Shown here: positions 15,683 through 23,735 of the stretch, in pieces | Layout of the letters: each line of letters begins with the position of its first letter | Position numbering within the stretch: the stretch's first letter is position 1 | Source of the DNA: UBA6168 sp964442355 | Lineage (GTDB): Bacteria; Bacteroidota; Bacteroidia; Chitinophagales; Saprospiraceae | Reading direction: 5' to 3' | DNA: 39,768 nucleotides | Assembly: GCA_964442355.1 (NCBI GenBank) | Contig: CAYTZS010000022.1 | Span: 1 to 39,768, forward strand | Made by a program: the position numbers and the translations under genes | The notes under the pieces: model-generated | Told to the model about the DNA's origin: nothing | Databases searched by the model: none | What the model saw: only the letters and a program-made list of their open reading frames with translations

Positions 15683-16957
15683 CTACTTGCATTCCCTGTA
15701 AAAACGCTCCATCAGTTGGTGAAAATCAATCAGCGTCGCTTCAGATAGAAAGCCGGAATTGGCAATGTTGCGATTGAGGTTGATGATTTTATTGAAATGC
15801 TCCTCCGGGAGGTTGGAGCGGATAGCAAGGCCCTTGACGAACTGTTCGTTCAGTTCCTTGGTGGGTAGGTGGTAGCGTTCCCGCACGAAAATCAAGAAAA
15901 GCCGCATCTTTTGCGCTGCAAGCTGACGGTGGTTGTTTTGGATGAAAAAGAGCCGTCCAATGGTGCTAATGAACTCCAGCGAAGTGTTCGTGTTTTTCTC
16001 CAAAACAGGTATAACCCGCTGTCGGCGTTTTGCCCGGAAGATAAGGTAGAACACGGCCATTCCTAGTAAAATATACCAAGCCCAGGCCAGCGCAGGTTGT
16101 GAGAGGATGTACTTCAGCGGACTTTCCTGTTGCTGCCCTCCCCCCCCACCAGCTGTGCTGGCAAATGGGTTATACTCCCGCTCATCCCAATAAATTGGGC
16201 CATTTTTCAGGTGAGAAAAGGCTTTCGAGGAGTACTCCAAGCCCCGTTTGTCGATGAGGTGGAGGTTGGTGAAGGCTAAGGGCGTGGTGTGCAAGTAAAT
16301 CTCGCCATCGCCGTAGCTGGCACTTGCGAAGTTGATGTACGTATCGTTAAGCAACCCTAGGGGGGCTAGCACCGTCTGCGAATCACAGAAGTATTCCGCA
16401 TTTAGGTAGCTCCATTCATGTTGGACCGGCTTTTTCAAAAATTGAAAATCCATTAAGTAGCCGGCCGAGTCTCTCAGCGCCGGGTGGTTCAAATTTGCAA
16501 TGACGGCCGTGTCCGAGATTTGGTCAATATAATTGGGCGCATCGGGCGTAGGAGAAGCATAATCATTGAAAACTTCGCACTCGTTTAGCCCCAATGAATC
16601 CATTAGGTTGGAGGGCAGGTACGGGCAGGCGATGAAGGCCCGGTTGCCTTGCTCCACGAAGCGCAGCAGTTGGTCGAGGGCAAGTGAATCCAGCCAGAAT
16701 TGGTTGCCCACGTACACGAAGTTGCCGGAGTCGAGTTGCCCGCCCAGGCTGTCGGTCAATACTTCAAAGTGCTGCCCGGGATGGTAGGTTTCGAGCAGAT
16801 TTCGCACGAGGTAGGTGCCGTAGGGGTCTTTGCTGCTTGGCCTGTAATGCTCCCGCCAACTATAATTGGACTTGCCACTGCCACCGAAGAGGTATAGCAG
16901 TAGCGCCAGCAGCAAAATAGCTGCGCCAACGATGAAGGGAATTTGCTTGTTTGACAC
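15683..16957 (-). CDS. DUF4350 domain membrane protein
   Basis: A 424-residue protein with an N-terminal transmembrane segment (IPFIVGAAILLLALLLYLFGG), a periplasmic DUF4350 domain (DPYGTYLVRNLLE, FVYVGNQFWLDSLALDQLLRF) and a second membrane segment at about 286-306 (LAWAWYILLGMAVFYLIFRA) followed by a cytoplasmic tail. The start is GTG at 16955-16957; no ATG precedes the first hydrophobic segment. It follows the DUF4129 gene by 14 bases, so the two form an operon. Families DUF4129 and DUF4350 usually occur with MoxR AAA ATPase and DUF58 genes, which are absent here. A G8 tract in the coding strand (16140-16147) encodes a Gly linker. Confidence 0.82.
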   Translation of the reverse strand: MSNKQIPFIVGAAILLLALLLYLFGGSGKSNYSWREHYRPSSKDPYGTYLVRNLLETYHPGQHFEVLTDSLGGQLDSGNFVYVGNQFWLDSLALDQLLRFVEQGNRAFIACPYLPSNLMDSLGLNECEVFNDYASPTPDAPNYIDQISDTAVIANLNHPALRDSAGYLMDFQFLKKPVQHEWSYLNAEYFCDSQTVLAPLGLLNDTYINFASASYGDGEIYLHTTPLAFTNLHLIDKRGLEYSSKAFSHLKNGPIYWDEREYNPFASTAGGGGGQQQESPLKYILSQPALAWAWYILLGMAVFYLIFRAKRRQRVIPVLEKNTNTSLEFISTIGRLFFIQNNHRQLAAQKMRLFLIFVRERYHLPTKELNEQFVKGLAIRSNLPEEHFNKIINLNRNIANSGFLSEATLIDFHQLMERFYRECK

Positions 16958-16971
16958 TGAAATCTATGGTT

Positions 16972-17694
16972 TCAGGCACTGGCCGTGGCCACTGCTTTTT
17001 TGAGCTTGATTTCCAATTGTTTAAAATCTGCATTGGTCAATTCCACCTTGCCATACCAAATGCGCTCGAAGATGAGCGTGACTTCCTGCACGGTAGCAAA
17101 CAGCGGCGACCCAGCCAATTCCCGCAGGTAAGCGCCGTTAGTTTTGTCACGTTTCCAGCGGATATGGTTGCGCACCGCCAGTTCCTTCAGCACGGCGAGG
17201 TAGTAAAGCCGAACGGCCATGGGGTAGTCGCCAGCAGCCACTGCCCGTTGGATGGGGTCTTCAAGTTGGGCTTCGTGCAGGTTTTCTTCGATTTTTTCTA
17301 GCTCGGAGGCACTTACGGCGGGTTTCAATTTGCTGTTTTTGGGTCCAAAAAGATTTTCGCCGCCTGCCATATTCACAATCAACAGCACGAGGAGCCCCAC
17401 GCCGACGACAATGGCCACAATCTTCAGCACTGAAGCCAAACTATTGTCTCCGCTTGACGTCTCTTTTGCTGCTTCTTTTTTCTTGGATTTCTCAGGCTCC
17501 TTTTTTTTAGTTGCGGAGTAGTCAATTCCCTTTTTCAGCGAGTCCCATTTTTTTTCATCAAAATCGTGGCGGTCGATGCTTTTGCTCGTGTACACCTCGC
17601 TTGGGGATTGGGTAGGCAATGGCTCGTTGTCCTGTGCTTGGATAGCAGAGAAGGCAAACATTATGAAGAGGACAAAGGCGTAGAACCGGTGCAT
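16972..17694 (-). CDS. DUF4129 domain membrane protein
   Basis: A 240-residue protein with a signal sequence (MHRFYAFVLFIMFAFSAIQA), a Lys/Glu-rich periplasmic segment, a transmembrane helix (VLKIVAIVVGVGLLVLLIVN) and a cytoplasmic DUF4129 domain: AVAAGDYPMAVRLYYLAVLKELA, TNGAYLREL and FERIWYGKVEL. The ATG at 17694 is preferred over an upstream TTG because it starts a normal signal sequence and a good promoter ends just before it (17713-17743). Together with DUF4350 it resembles part of the MoxR-associated membrane complex; the role is unknown. Confidence 0.83.
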   Translation of the reverse strand: MHRFYAFVLFIMFAFSAIQAQDNEPLPTQSPSEVYTSKSIDRHDFDEKKWDSLKKGIDYSATKKKEPEKSKKKEAAKETSSGDNSLASVLKIVAIVVGVGLLVLLIVNMAGGENLFGPKNSKLKPAVSASELEKIEENLHEAQLEDPIQRAVAAGDYPMAVRLYYLAVLKELAVRNHIRWKRDKTNGAYLRELAGSPLFATVQEVTLIFERIWYGKVELTNADFKQLEIKLKKAVATASA

Positions 17695-17712
17695 TGTTGA
17701 TTTTGTGAAGAC

Positions 17713-17743
17713 CAAAAGTAAGGCTTGAAGCTGGATTATTCAA
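17713..17743 (-). promoter_or_regulatory. Promoter of the DUF4129-DUF4350 operon
   Basis: On the minus strand: TTG (17741-17743), 20 bases, TACTTTTG (17713-17720). It predicts a start near 17706 and a leader of about 12 bases before the ATG at 17694. Confidence 0.5.
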
Positions 17744-17776
17744 TGGGCGGCCTTGGCCCGATAGTTTGACAAGCTA

Positions 17777-19123
17777 TCAATTGCTGACCACTCCGGTTTC
17801 AAGCACTTCCATCAACCCCTCAGCATTCACCATACTCAACTGCACAGGCTGGATGGTGTTGATGACCGCCTCATCCAGTGGCAAATCCACCCGGATGTAA
17901 TTGTCCGTGAAGCCTGACATCCGACCTCGTTCTGTGCTGTTTTCGAACAAAACGGGCCTCATGTCGCCAAGGTGGTTCTGGTAAAAATGGCGTCGTTTTT
18001 TTTCTGACAAAATGGTGAGCATCTCGTTGCGCTTCCGCCGTTCGTGCATCGGCACGGCGTCGGGCATCTCAGCAGCGGGGGTGTTCGGGCGCTCGGAATA
18101 GGTGAAGACATGAAGATACGACACCTCTAGTTCGTTGAGGAATCGGTAGGTCTCCAGAAAGTCTTCCTCCGTCTCACCGGGGAAGCCCACGATGACGTCC
18201 ACGCCGATGCAGCAGTGCGGCATGTGCTGTTTGATGAGTGCCACCCGCTCGGCGTAAAGCTCCCGGCGGTAGCGGCGGCGCATGGCAGTTAGCTGCTTGT
18301 TGTTGCCGCTCTGCAATGGCATGTGGAAGTGTGGCATGAACCGCTGGCTCCCTGCCACGAACTCGATGATTTCTTCGTTGCAGAGGTTTGGCTCGATGCT
18401 CGAAATGCGGAACCGCTCAACGCCCTCCACTTTGTCCAGTTCTTTAATCAAATCAATGAAGAGTGCTTCTTTTTTGGGTTTCATGCCCTCGATGACCTCC
18501 GTCCCATTGCCAAAGTCGCCGATGTTGACGCCGGTGAGCACGATTTCCTTCACGCCCATTTCTGCTATTTTCCAAGCATTGGCCACCACGCTATCCACGG
18601 TGTCACTACGGCTTTTGCCACGGGCCAGCGGTATGGTGCAAAAGGTGCATTTGTAGTCGCAACCATCCTGCACCTTGAGGAAAGAGCGGGTGCGGTCGCC
18701 GAAGCTGAATGCGTGGGTGAAGGTGTTGGCTTCCTTTACCTCACCTGCCTGCACCATGCCCTTGCCAGGTGCTTTGCTGAGGTTGTCCACAAAATCTAGG
18801 ATGCGGAACTTCTCGGAAGCACCCAGCACAAGGTCAACGCCGGGTATCTCGGCGATTTCCTGTGGCTTGAGTTGGGCGTAGCAGCCAACGACGATGACGT
18901 TGGCATTCGGCGATTTGCGCAGCGCTCGGCGCACTATTTGGCGGCACTTGCGGTCTGCGAAGTCCGTCACCGAGCAGGTATTGATGACGTAGATGTCGGC
19001 CCCTGCATCGAAGTCCACCTCCGAATAGCCGGCATCCTCGAACAACCTGCCAATGCTGGAAGTCTCGGAGTAGTTCAGCTTGCAACCGAGGGTATGGAAT
19101 GCGACGGATTTTGGCGTAGCCAT
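17777..19123 (-). CDS. mtaB: tRNA t6A37 methylthiotransferase MtaB
   Basis: A 448-residue radical-SAM enzyme that adds a methylthio group to t6A37 of ANN-decoding tRNAs. The N-terminal UPF0004 domain carries the three cluster ligands Cys14 (HTLGCKLNYSE), Cys50 (INTCSVTDFADRKCRQ) and Cys81 (VVGCYAQ). The radical SAM CxxxCxxC motif is Cys155/159/162 (QDGCDYKCTFCTIP). A C-terminal TRAM-like domain follows. HTLGCKLNYSETS is the signature separating MtaB from MiaB and RimO. The frame runs upstream to 19264, but the extra 47 residues come from repeat words, promoter and terminator sequence, so the ATG at 19121-19123 is the start. A promoter lies at 19183-19211. Confidence 0.95.
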   Translation of the reverse strand: MATPKSVAFHTLGCKLNYSETSSIGRLFEDAGYSEVDFDAGADIYVINTCSVTDFADRKCRQIVRRALRKSPNANVIVVGCYAQLKPQEIAEIPGVDLVLGASEKFRILDFVDNLSKAPGKGMVQAGEVKEANTFTHAFSFGDRTRSFLKVQDGCDYKCTFCTIPLARGKSRSDTVDSVVANAWKIAEMGVKEIVLTGVNIGDFGNGTEVIEGMKPKKEALFIDLIKELDKVEGVERFRISSIEPNLCNEEIIEFVAGSQRFMPHFHMPLQSGNNKQLTAMRRRYRRELYAERVALIKQHMPHCCIGVDVIVGFPGETEEDFLETYRFLNELEVSYLHVFTYSERPNTPAAEMPDAVPMHERRKRNEMLTILSEKKRRHFYQNHLGDMRPVLFENSTERGRMSGFTDNYIRVDLPLDEAVINTIQPVQLSMVNAEGLMEVLETGVVSN

Positions 19124-19133
19124 TTGCAGAAGA

Positions 19134-19165
19134 TTTGAGTTGTTTGAGGGGTTTGAATTGTTTGA
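19134..19165. repeat. Two-copy tandem word repeat TTTGARTTGTTTGA in the mtaB leader
   Basis: TTTGAGTTGTTTGA (19134-19147) and TTTGAATTGTTTGA (19152-19165) differ at one of 14 positions with an 18-base period, inside the mtaB 5' leader. The word ATTGTTTGA recurs in the inverted repeat at 19940-19999. Confidence 0.65.
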
Positions 19166-19182
19166 TGTGCTGTGCCGTGGCA

Positions 19183-19211
19183 CAAAGATACAGTGTGATT
19201 TTGGGAACAAA
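19183..19211 (-). promoter_or_regulatory. Promoter of mtaB
   Basis: On the minus strand: TTTG (19208-19211), 17 bases, TATCTTTG (19183-19190). The -33 element overlaps the T-run of the preceding terminator, giving a very compact gene junction; the expected leader is about 50 bases. Confidence 0.55.
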
Positions 19212-19241
19212 AAAGCGGAGCGGCACATTGCCGCTCCGCTT
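19209..19241 (-). terminator. Rho-independent terminator downstream of the first OmpH gene
   Basis: AAGCGGAGCGGC (19213-19224) and GCCGCTCCGCTT (19230-19241) form a perfect 12-bp stem with loop ACATT; on the minus strand a run of six T follows. It terminates transcripts from the OmpH gene at 19300-19815. Confidence 0.9.
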
Positions 19242-19269
19242 CCTGTGAAGCTATGTGCGCCCATTGGCT

Positions 19270-19295
19270 CTCATAACTTATCGCTCATAACTGAT
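19270..19295. repeat. Two-copy tandem word repeat CTCATAACTKAT
   Basis: CTCATAACTTAT (19270-19281) and CTCATAACTGAT (19284-19295) match at 11 of 12 positions with a 14-base period, in the few bases between the OmpH stop codon and its terminator. Confidence 0.6.
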
Positions 19296-19299
19296 ACTA

Positions 19300-19815
19300 C
19301 TACTGCATGCCCAACTTCGCTTTCACCAGTTTCGTCACATCGCTGGTTTCGTCGGCATACAAAATCACACCCGATTGAGCATCGAAGATGTACTGGTAGC
19401 TGCCTTCTTTCGCAACATCTTGAATGGCGGTGTTTATCCTGTCGAGGATTGGCTGCATTTCTTTTTGTTGCTTGGCGGCCATATCGGACTCCATTTTTTG
19501 TCCGTAAGCGTAGAGGTCTTCCTGCATTTTTTGCAGCTCGGCCATTACGGTTTCTTCCTCTTTTGGAGTCATTTCACCACGCTGTTTCTTCTGTGTAGCA
19601 GCCTGTTCCTTTTGTTGAAAAGCGGCAACTTTGGCTTCGCCGTCTTTTTTCAAAATGGTCTGGTAAGCCTCAAGGGAGGATTGCAACTGCTTCATTTCCG
19701 GCATTTCGCTCAGGATAGCAGCAGAGTTGACATAGCCAAATTTCTGGGCTTGCACCATGTTGGCTGCACAAATGAACATAGCTACAAACAAGCCTGCTTT
19801 AACGAAAGTCTTCAT
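19300..19815 (-). CDS. OmpH/Skp family periplasmic chaperone (copy 1)
   Basis: A 171-residue chaperone with a signal peptide (MKTFVKAGLFVAMFICAANM, cut near VQAQ), then the family opening KFGYVNSAAILSEMPEMKQLQSSL, a long Gln/Lys/Glu-rich coiled-coil arm (about 55-125) and the closing strand YQYIFDAQSGVILYADETSDVT. Skp trimers hold unfolded outer-membrane proteins in the periplasm. ATG at 19815 is chosen because it starts the signal peptide directly; ATGs at 19818 and 19851 would only add residues. The paralogue at 20008-20523 lies immediately upstream in the same direction, with an inverted repeat between them. Confidence 0.9.
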   Translation of the reverse strand: MKTFVKAGLFVAMFICAANMVQAQKFGYVNSAAILSEMPEMKQLQSSLEAYQTILKKDGEAKVAAFQQKEQAATQKKQRGEMTPKEEETVMAELQKMQEDLYAYGQKMESDMAAKQQKEMQPILDRINTAIQDVAKEGSYQYIFDAQSGVILYADETSDVTKLVKAKLGMQ

Positions 19816-19939
19816 CATTTTACAATAAATGTTATTCATGGTATTCCTCACTTCCGGCGCTTTCGCCGTTGCAGCGGGTTTTCCGTTTTTAAGTAGTGCG
19901 CAAAATTAGCAAAAAGGTTGTAGGGTTTGCTGGATTGTT

Positions 19940-19999
19940 AAATTGTTGCATTGTTTGAGGCATCATGATGCGGACAACAATCAAACAATGCAACAATTT
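19940..19999. repeat. Long inverted repeat between the two OmpH genes
   Basis: AAATTGTTGCATTGTTTGA (19940-19958) is perfectly complementary to 19981-19999; the 22-base loop contains the palindrome CATCATGATG (19961-19970). The left arm is made of the word ATTGTT reiterated every 8-9 bases. It begins 8 bases after the stop codon of OmpH copy 2 and could fold as a large 3' hairpin. A -7 box for copy 1 (CAAAATTA, 19901-19908) lies beyond it. Confidence 0.8.
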
Positions 20000-20007
20000 G
20001 ACGTCGT

Positions 20008-20523
20008 CTACTTCCGCTTCAGACGCTCCAATACCTCACTGGTCTTATCGTAGCTGGGGCTAGCGAAAAGCATTCCGGCAGAAGAGCTTTTGTCGAAGAT
20101 GAAGTCGTAACCCTTGTCACTGGCATAGTCCTCAATGGCGGCGTACACCCTGTCCTGGATGGGCTGCACGAGTTCTTTGCGGCGCTGGAAAAGGGCACCT
20201 TCTGGGCCGAATTTTTCCTTTTGCAGTTCACGAACCTTTTTTTCCATCTCCATGATTTCGTCCTCTTTTTTGCGGCGGGCGTCGTCGCTCATCAGCACCT
20301 GTTCGGCTTGATATCGGTTGTATTGGCCCTTGATGTTGTCGTATTCCTGTGCGATTTCTGAGCGCCAAGTAGCCGCTACTTTGTCCAGTTCATCTTGGGC
20401 TTTTTGGTATTCGTCAATGCTTTCGAGAATGACCTTCACATCCACGTAGGCGATGCGCTGGGCCTCTGCCTTGAAAGCAAAAGCAGCGAAGAGTAGCAAT
20501 GCTAAAAATGTGTTCTTAACCAT
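20008..20523 (-). CDS. OmpH/Skp family periplasmic chaperone (copy 2)
   Basis: A 171-residue paralogue of the downstream gene. Signal peptide MVKNTFLALLLFAAFAFKAEA, opening QRIAYVDVKVILESIDEYQKAQDELD, a long charged helical arm (about 45-120) and closing YDFIFDKSSSAGMLFASPSYDKT. The two copies are the same length but differ clearly in sequence, so they are old paralogues. Tandem OmpH genes are common in Bacteroidota, often near bamA, which is not in this window. A candidate -7 box TAATTTTG (minus strand, 20571-20578) has a TTCG 19 bases before it. Confidence 0.9.
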   Translation of the reverse strand: MVKNTFLALLLFAAFAFKAEAQRIAYVDVKVILESIDEYQKAQDELDKVAATWRSEIAQEYDNIKGQYNRYQAEQVLMSDDARRKKEDEIMEMEKKVRELQKEKFGPEGALFQRRKELVQPIQDRVYAAIEDYASDKGYDFIFDKSSSAGMLFASPSYDKTSEVLERLKRK

Positions 20524-20804
20524 GATTGATTTTTTTGATTTTGTGATTTTGTAATCTTCCAGAACGCCGTCAAAATTACGTCTTTCAGTTCGCCTTGCGA
20601 AAGTTAAGACTTGGTTCTAGCTGTGATGTTACTTGGGTATTTTATTAACTTTTCGGAAAACACCGTTGTAACTCCCAGTCAATGAACGATTTATAGAGTA
20701 GGTGGTTGCCTTTGTGCGCTATACTTTAACGCTGCTTTAACCACCAGAAAACGAGGTTTAACAAATCAAAAAGACCAAGGCCAAGGGCTTTTATTGCCCC
20801 GAAA

Positions 20805-22556
20805 TCAAAAACCGACCTCGGCCTCCAGTTCCCAATTGGCCCGAAGTTGTTCCAAGGTCTTGCGCACGAACCGCTCCGGCTGGCGGTGCAGGTCGTAGCT
20901 ACCTGAGGTCCACCGACCGTTTCGGTCGAGGTCTTCGATGAGTTCAACGATGTATGCGGCTGGCGGCAGCAGGGGGAGCTTGGTTTCAAAACTTACCGAA
21001 CCACTCACCGTCCACACACTCAGTGGCGGCGCATCTAGTTTGTCTAGCAGGCGGATGACGTAGGCTTTGGCAGTGTCGAGTCGAGTGGCCTTGAGGGTCA
21101 ACGAACCAAAATCCTTGCGCAGCCCCGTCACAATTTTTTGGGCAATGCTATCGGCGTTGCTCAGGCCGAATATGTCCGTCACGCCGCCCGGCAGCAGTTG
21201 TAACTGATAGTTCACTCCCTCCTTCCATGGATAATCCACTTTCAGACTACGCTTTTCGAGGGAGTCAATGCCCAGGCGTGGTTGCACGGCTGTCTTGGAG
21301 GTGTCTTCCAGCAACAGGATGTTGTTGGGATTAAAGCTCGCCAACGGGTAGTTGAATGAAATTTTCAGCGATTGTTCTGGTGCTAGTTTCACTGGCTGCC
21401 CGGTCTGTTTGGTGGCGGTTGTGAGCTTGGCTGTTGCCAAGAAGTTTGCTCGCAGGCCGCTTTTTACAAGCACTGTGTCAATGCTCGTGTCGCGCTGTAT
21501 GTACACCCGCCAAGTGGTATCCTGCGTTGGGTGGTGGTACCAGAGCCGCAGCGTGTCCTTTTCATTTTCAAAGAAAACAGTCTGCCCAAAGTTGTCGAAG
21601 TTGACTACGGTCTGTGCAGTTGGCTGGTTGAAACCAAGTTTCACTTGCCCATATTTCGTGGCGTCTTTGCTTCGCAAAAACAGGGGTTTTTCTTCGGTGA
21701 ACAACTGCAGGCTGACCGAGGGCACAGGCGTTGTCGTTGGCAAGGGTTTGCTCCGCAAACTGTCCACGGCCAGCGAGTCGGTTTGCAGGCTGTCTTGCGC
21801 CAGCGTATCCAGTTTTACAGTGCTTGAATCCATTGTCACCGCCTTGCCCAGCACCAACAGGCTATCCAGGAATCCGATTTGCTCGGCGTCGCTGTCGAAG
21901 CGGTAGTTGAGGTTCAGGTCGGCGAGTGCCACGACTTTGAAGCTACCCGATTTCACGTTGCTCACCTTGAATTTGCCCTCCTTGTCCGTCAGCGCAAAAT
22001 AAAAAGGCCGCTCTGTGCGCACCACCGAATCGGCGGTGTTTTCGTAGAGCATGAAAAGGGTTTTCTCCACTGGTTTCTCCGTCCAAGCGTCCACGATTTG
22101 GCCCACCACCGAGAGCGAGTCAATGTAATCGCCAGTGGAAAAAACGAACACGTAGGGGTTGACGTTCCCCTCGGTCAAGTCACGGATGGCCTGCCCGAAA
22201 TTGATGACGTAGGTGGCACTGTCCCGCAGCACTTCGTCCTCGGCGAACAGGACTTGGATGGTCTTTTTTTTCCGAACGATTTCCGGGCGCTTGGCCAGTG
22301 GGGGTGATATGACAACCTGCGTGAACACATCCCGCAGTTCTACCCATTCGTCGAACGCCAGCACGATGTCCTGCTTTTTAAATCGGGTCTGGAAGTTGCG
22401 GGTGGAGCGCAGGGTGTCCAGCTTAGGTGGGTCGAGGTCTTTCGGTCCACCTTCGGGCAGCACGGGGTTTGCGCAGCCAAATAGGAATGCTCCAATTGCC
22501 AGCAAAATGCAGGTAGGAAAGGTTGTGTTGCTTATTTTCAAAAAACCTTTTTTCAT
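20805..22556 (-). CDS. Ig-like domain lipoprotein
   Basis: A 583-residue predicted lipoprotein. The ATG at 22556 (MKKGFLKISNTTF) starts a signal peptide with lipobox LFGC at about residues 24-27. Directly after comes NPVLPEGGPKDLDPPKL, the opening of a widespread Bacteroidota lipoprotein family that begins with a bacterial Ig-like (Big_5) domain (about 40-140: IVLAFDEWVELRDVFTQVVISPP, SATYVINFGQAIRDLTEGN). A carboxypeptidase-regulatory-like section (SVVGQIVDAWTEKP, GKFKVSNVKSGSFKVVALAD) and several beta-rich stretches follow. It is presumably on the outer membrane or surface; function is unknown. The 281-base gap on its 3' side (20524-20804) contains a loose GGTGGTT/AACCACC hairpin (20701-20745) and nothing else recognised. 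Confidence 0.82.
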   Translation of the reverse strand: MKKGFLKISNTTFPTCILLAIGAFLFGCANPVLPEGGPKDLDPPKLDTLRSTRNFQTRFKKQDIVLAFDEWVELRDVFTQVVISPPLAKRPEIVRKKKTIQVLFAEDEVLRDSATYVINFGQAIRDLTEGNVNPYVFVFSTGDYIDSLSVVGQIVDAWTEKPVEKTLFMLYENTADSVVRTERPFYFALTDKEGKFKVSNVKSGSFKVVALADLNLNYRFDSDAEQIGFLDSLLVLGKAVTMDSSTVKLDTLAQDSLQTDSLAVDSLRSKPLPTTTPVPSVSLQLFTEEKPLFLRSKDATKYGQVKLGFNQPTAQTVVNFDNFGQTVFFENEKDTLRLWYHHPTQDTTWRVYIQRDTSIDTVLVKSGLRANFLATAKLTTATKQTGQPVKLAPEQSLKISFNYPLASFNPNNILLLEDTSKTAVQPRLGIDSLEKRSLKVDYPWKEGVNYQLQLLPGGVTDIFGLSNADSIAQKIVTGLRKDFGSLTLKATRLDTAKAYVIRLLDKLDAPPLSVWTVSGSVSFETKLPLLPPAAYIVELIEDLDRNGRWTSGSYDLHRQPERFVRKTLEQLRANWELEAEVGF

Positions 22557-22654
22557 AAAAACGCCGCAAAGCGAGGTCAAAGATGAAGCATTTGCCCAAG
22601 TTTAACAAAAAACGGTGAGCGGTAGACAGATTACGCAAAGCAGTGGTCTTGCCA

Positions 22655-23635
22655 TCAATCGTCAACCGTTGGCCGTTTGCCGTGCCCTCGCATCTCCACG
22701 TTCCTCGGATGGAAATTCAGCACGGTCTCTTTCAGGTAGTCGGTATCGAGGTGGGTGTAAATCTCCGTGGTGGTGATGCTCTCGTGGCCGAGCATGTCCT
22801 GCACCGCCTTGAGGTCGGCACCGCCCTCGATGAGGTGCGTGGCGAAGGAGTGCCGGAAAGTGTGCGGACTGATGTTCTTTTCGATGCCTGCTTTTCTCGC
22901 CAAATCCTTGATGATGAGGAAAACCATGATGCGGGTGAGCTTGCTGCCGCGGCGGTTGAGGAACAGCACGTTTTCGCTGTCCTTTTTTATTTTCAAATGC
23001 TGGCGCATGCCCCCCACGTAAAACCCGATGTGCTTCACGGCTTCTTCGCCGATGGGCACGAGGCGTTCCTTGTCGTTTTTGCCCAAAACCTTGATGAACC
23101 CAACATCGAAGTGCAGGTTCGAAATGCGCAGGTTGATCAGCTCGCTCACCCGCAGCCCGCAAGCATAAAGCGTTTCGAGCATGGCCCGGTTGCGCAGCCC
23201 AAGCGGGTCGCTGTGGTCAATGGCGGCGAGCATTCGCTGAATTTCGTCGTAGTTGAGCACCTCCGGTATTTTTCGGTCGAGCTTGGGTGTTTCGAGCATC
23301 TCGGTGGGGTCAGTCAGCAGGATGTCCTCCACGAGCAGGTAACGGTAAAATGCCTTGATGCCTGAAATCAAACGGGCCTGCGAGCGCACGTCGAGGCCAA
23401 GTTCGTTGAGCCATTTGAGCATGGCTTGAAAGTCGGTCAGCATCAGTTCGCCGGGGCCGGGCAATGGTGGTGTCGGCTGGCCTTCGGGCAACAGTTTTAC
23501 TGTGGCAATGCGCTGTAAATCAAGGTATTGAACCAGCTTGCCGATGTCTCGAAGGTATGCTTCGATGGTGTTGCCGGACATGGAGCGCTCCAACAACAGG
23601 TAAGCGTGAAAACCCTTGATGTATGAATTCCACAT
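22655..23635 (-). CDS. xerD: Tyrosine site-specific recombinase XerD
   Basis: A 326-residue tyrosine recombinase that resolves chromosome dimers at dif. The N-terminal SAM-like core-binding domain (1-110: FHAYLLLERSMSGNTIEAYLRDI) is followed by the catalytic domain with all six residues: Arg162 (GLRVSEL), Lys186 (LGKNDKER), His258 and Arg261 (PHTFRHSFATHL), His284 (MLGHESI) and Tyr293 (TEIYTHLD). The length and the absence of flanking att-like repeats indicate a housekeeping Xer protein, not a phage integrase. The frame continues upstream to 23947 inside the antisense of the symporter gene; ATG 23633-23635 (MWNSYIKGF) gives the normal length. XerD rather than XerC is from general resemblance. 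A -7 box TATTTTTG (23669-23676) precedes it. Confidence 0.92.
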   Translation of the reverse strand: MWNSYIKGFHAYLLLERSMSGNTIEAYLRDIGKLVQYLDLQRIATVKLLPEGQPTPPLPGPGELMLTDFQAMLKWLNELGLDVRSQARLISGIKAFYRYLLVEDILLTDPTEMLETPKLDRKIPEVLNYDEIQRMLAAIDHSDPLGLRNRAMLETLYACGLRVSELINLRISNLHFDVGFIKVLGKNDKERLVPIGEEAVKHIGFYVGGMRQHLKIKKDSENVLFLNRRGSKLTRIMVFLIIKDLARKAGIEKNISPHTFRHSFATHLIEGGADLKAVQDMLGHESITTTEIYTHLDTDYLKETVLNFHPRNVEMRGHGKRPTVDD

Positions 23636-23735
23636 TTTCAAAGTTTCAATTAGTCTAGCTTCAGCGCACAAAAATAGTGCTTCGTGCCCGGCCCTGTTGT
23701 GTCTAGACCAGTATTTCGAAGCTGGCACTGGCACA

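Noticed and set aside
19124..19264. N-terminal extension of mtaB with Asn/Ser repeats
   Set aside because: It is a translation of the TTTGA word repeat, the promoter and the terminator hairpin, all non-coding.
22655..23635. XerD-like gene as an integrase marking a mobile island
   Set aside because: Length, full catalytic set and lack of flanking direct repeats or tRNA fit the housekeeping Xer recombinase.
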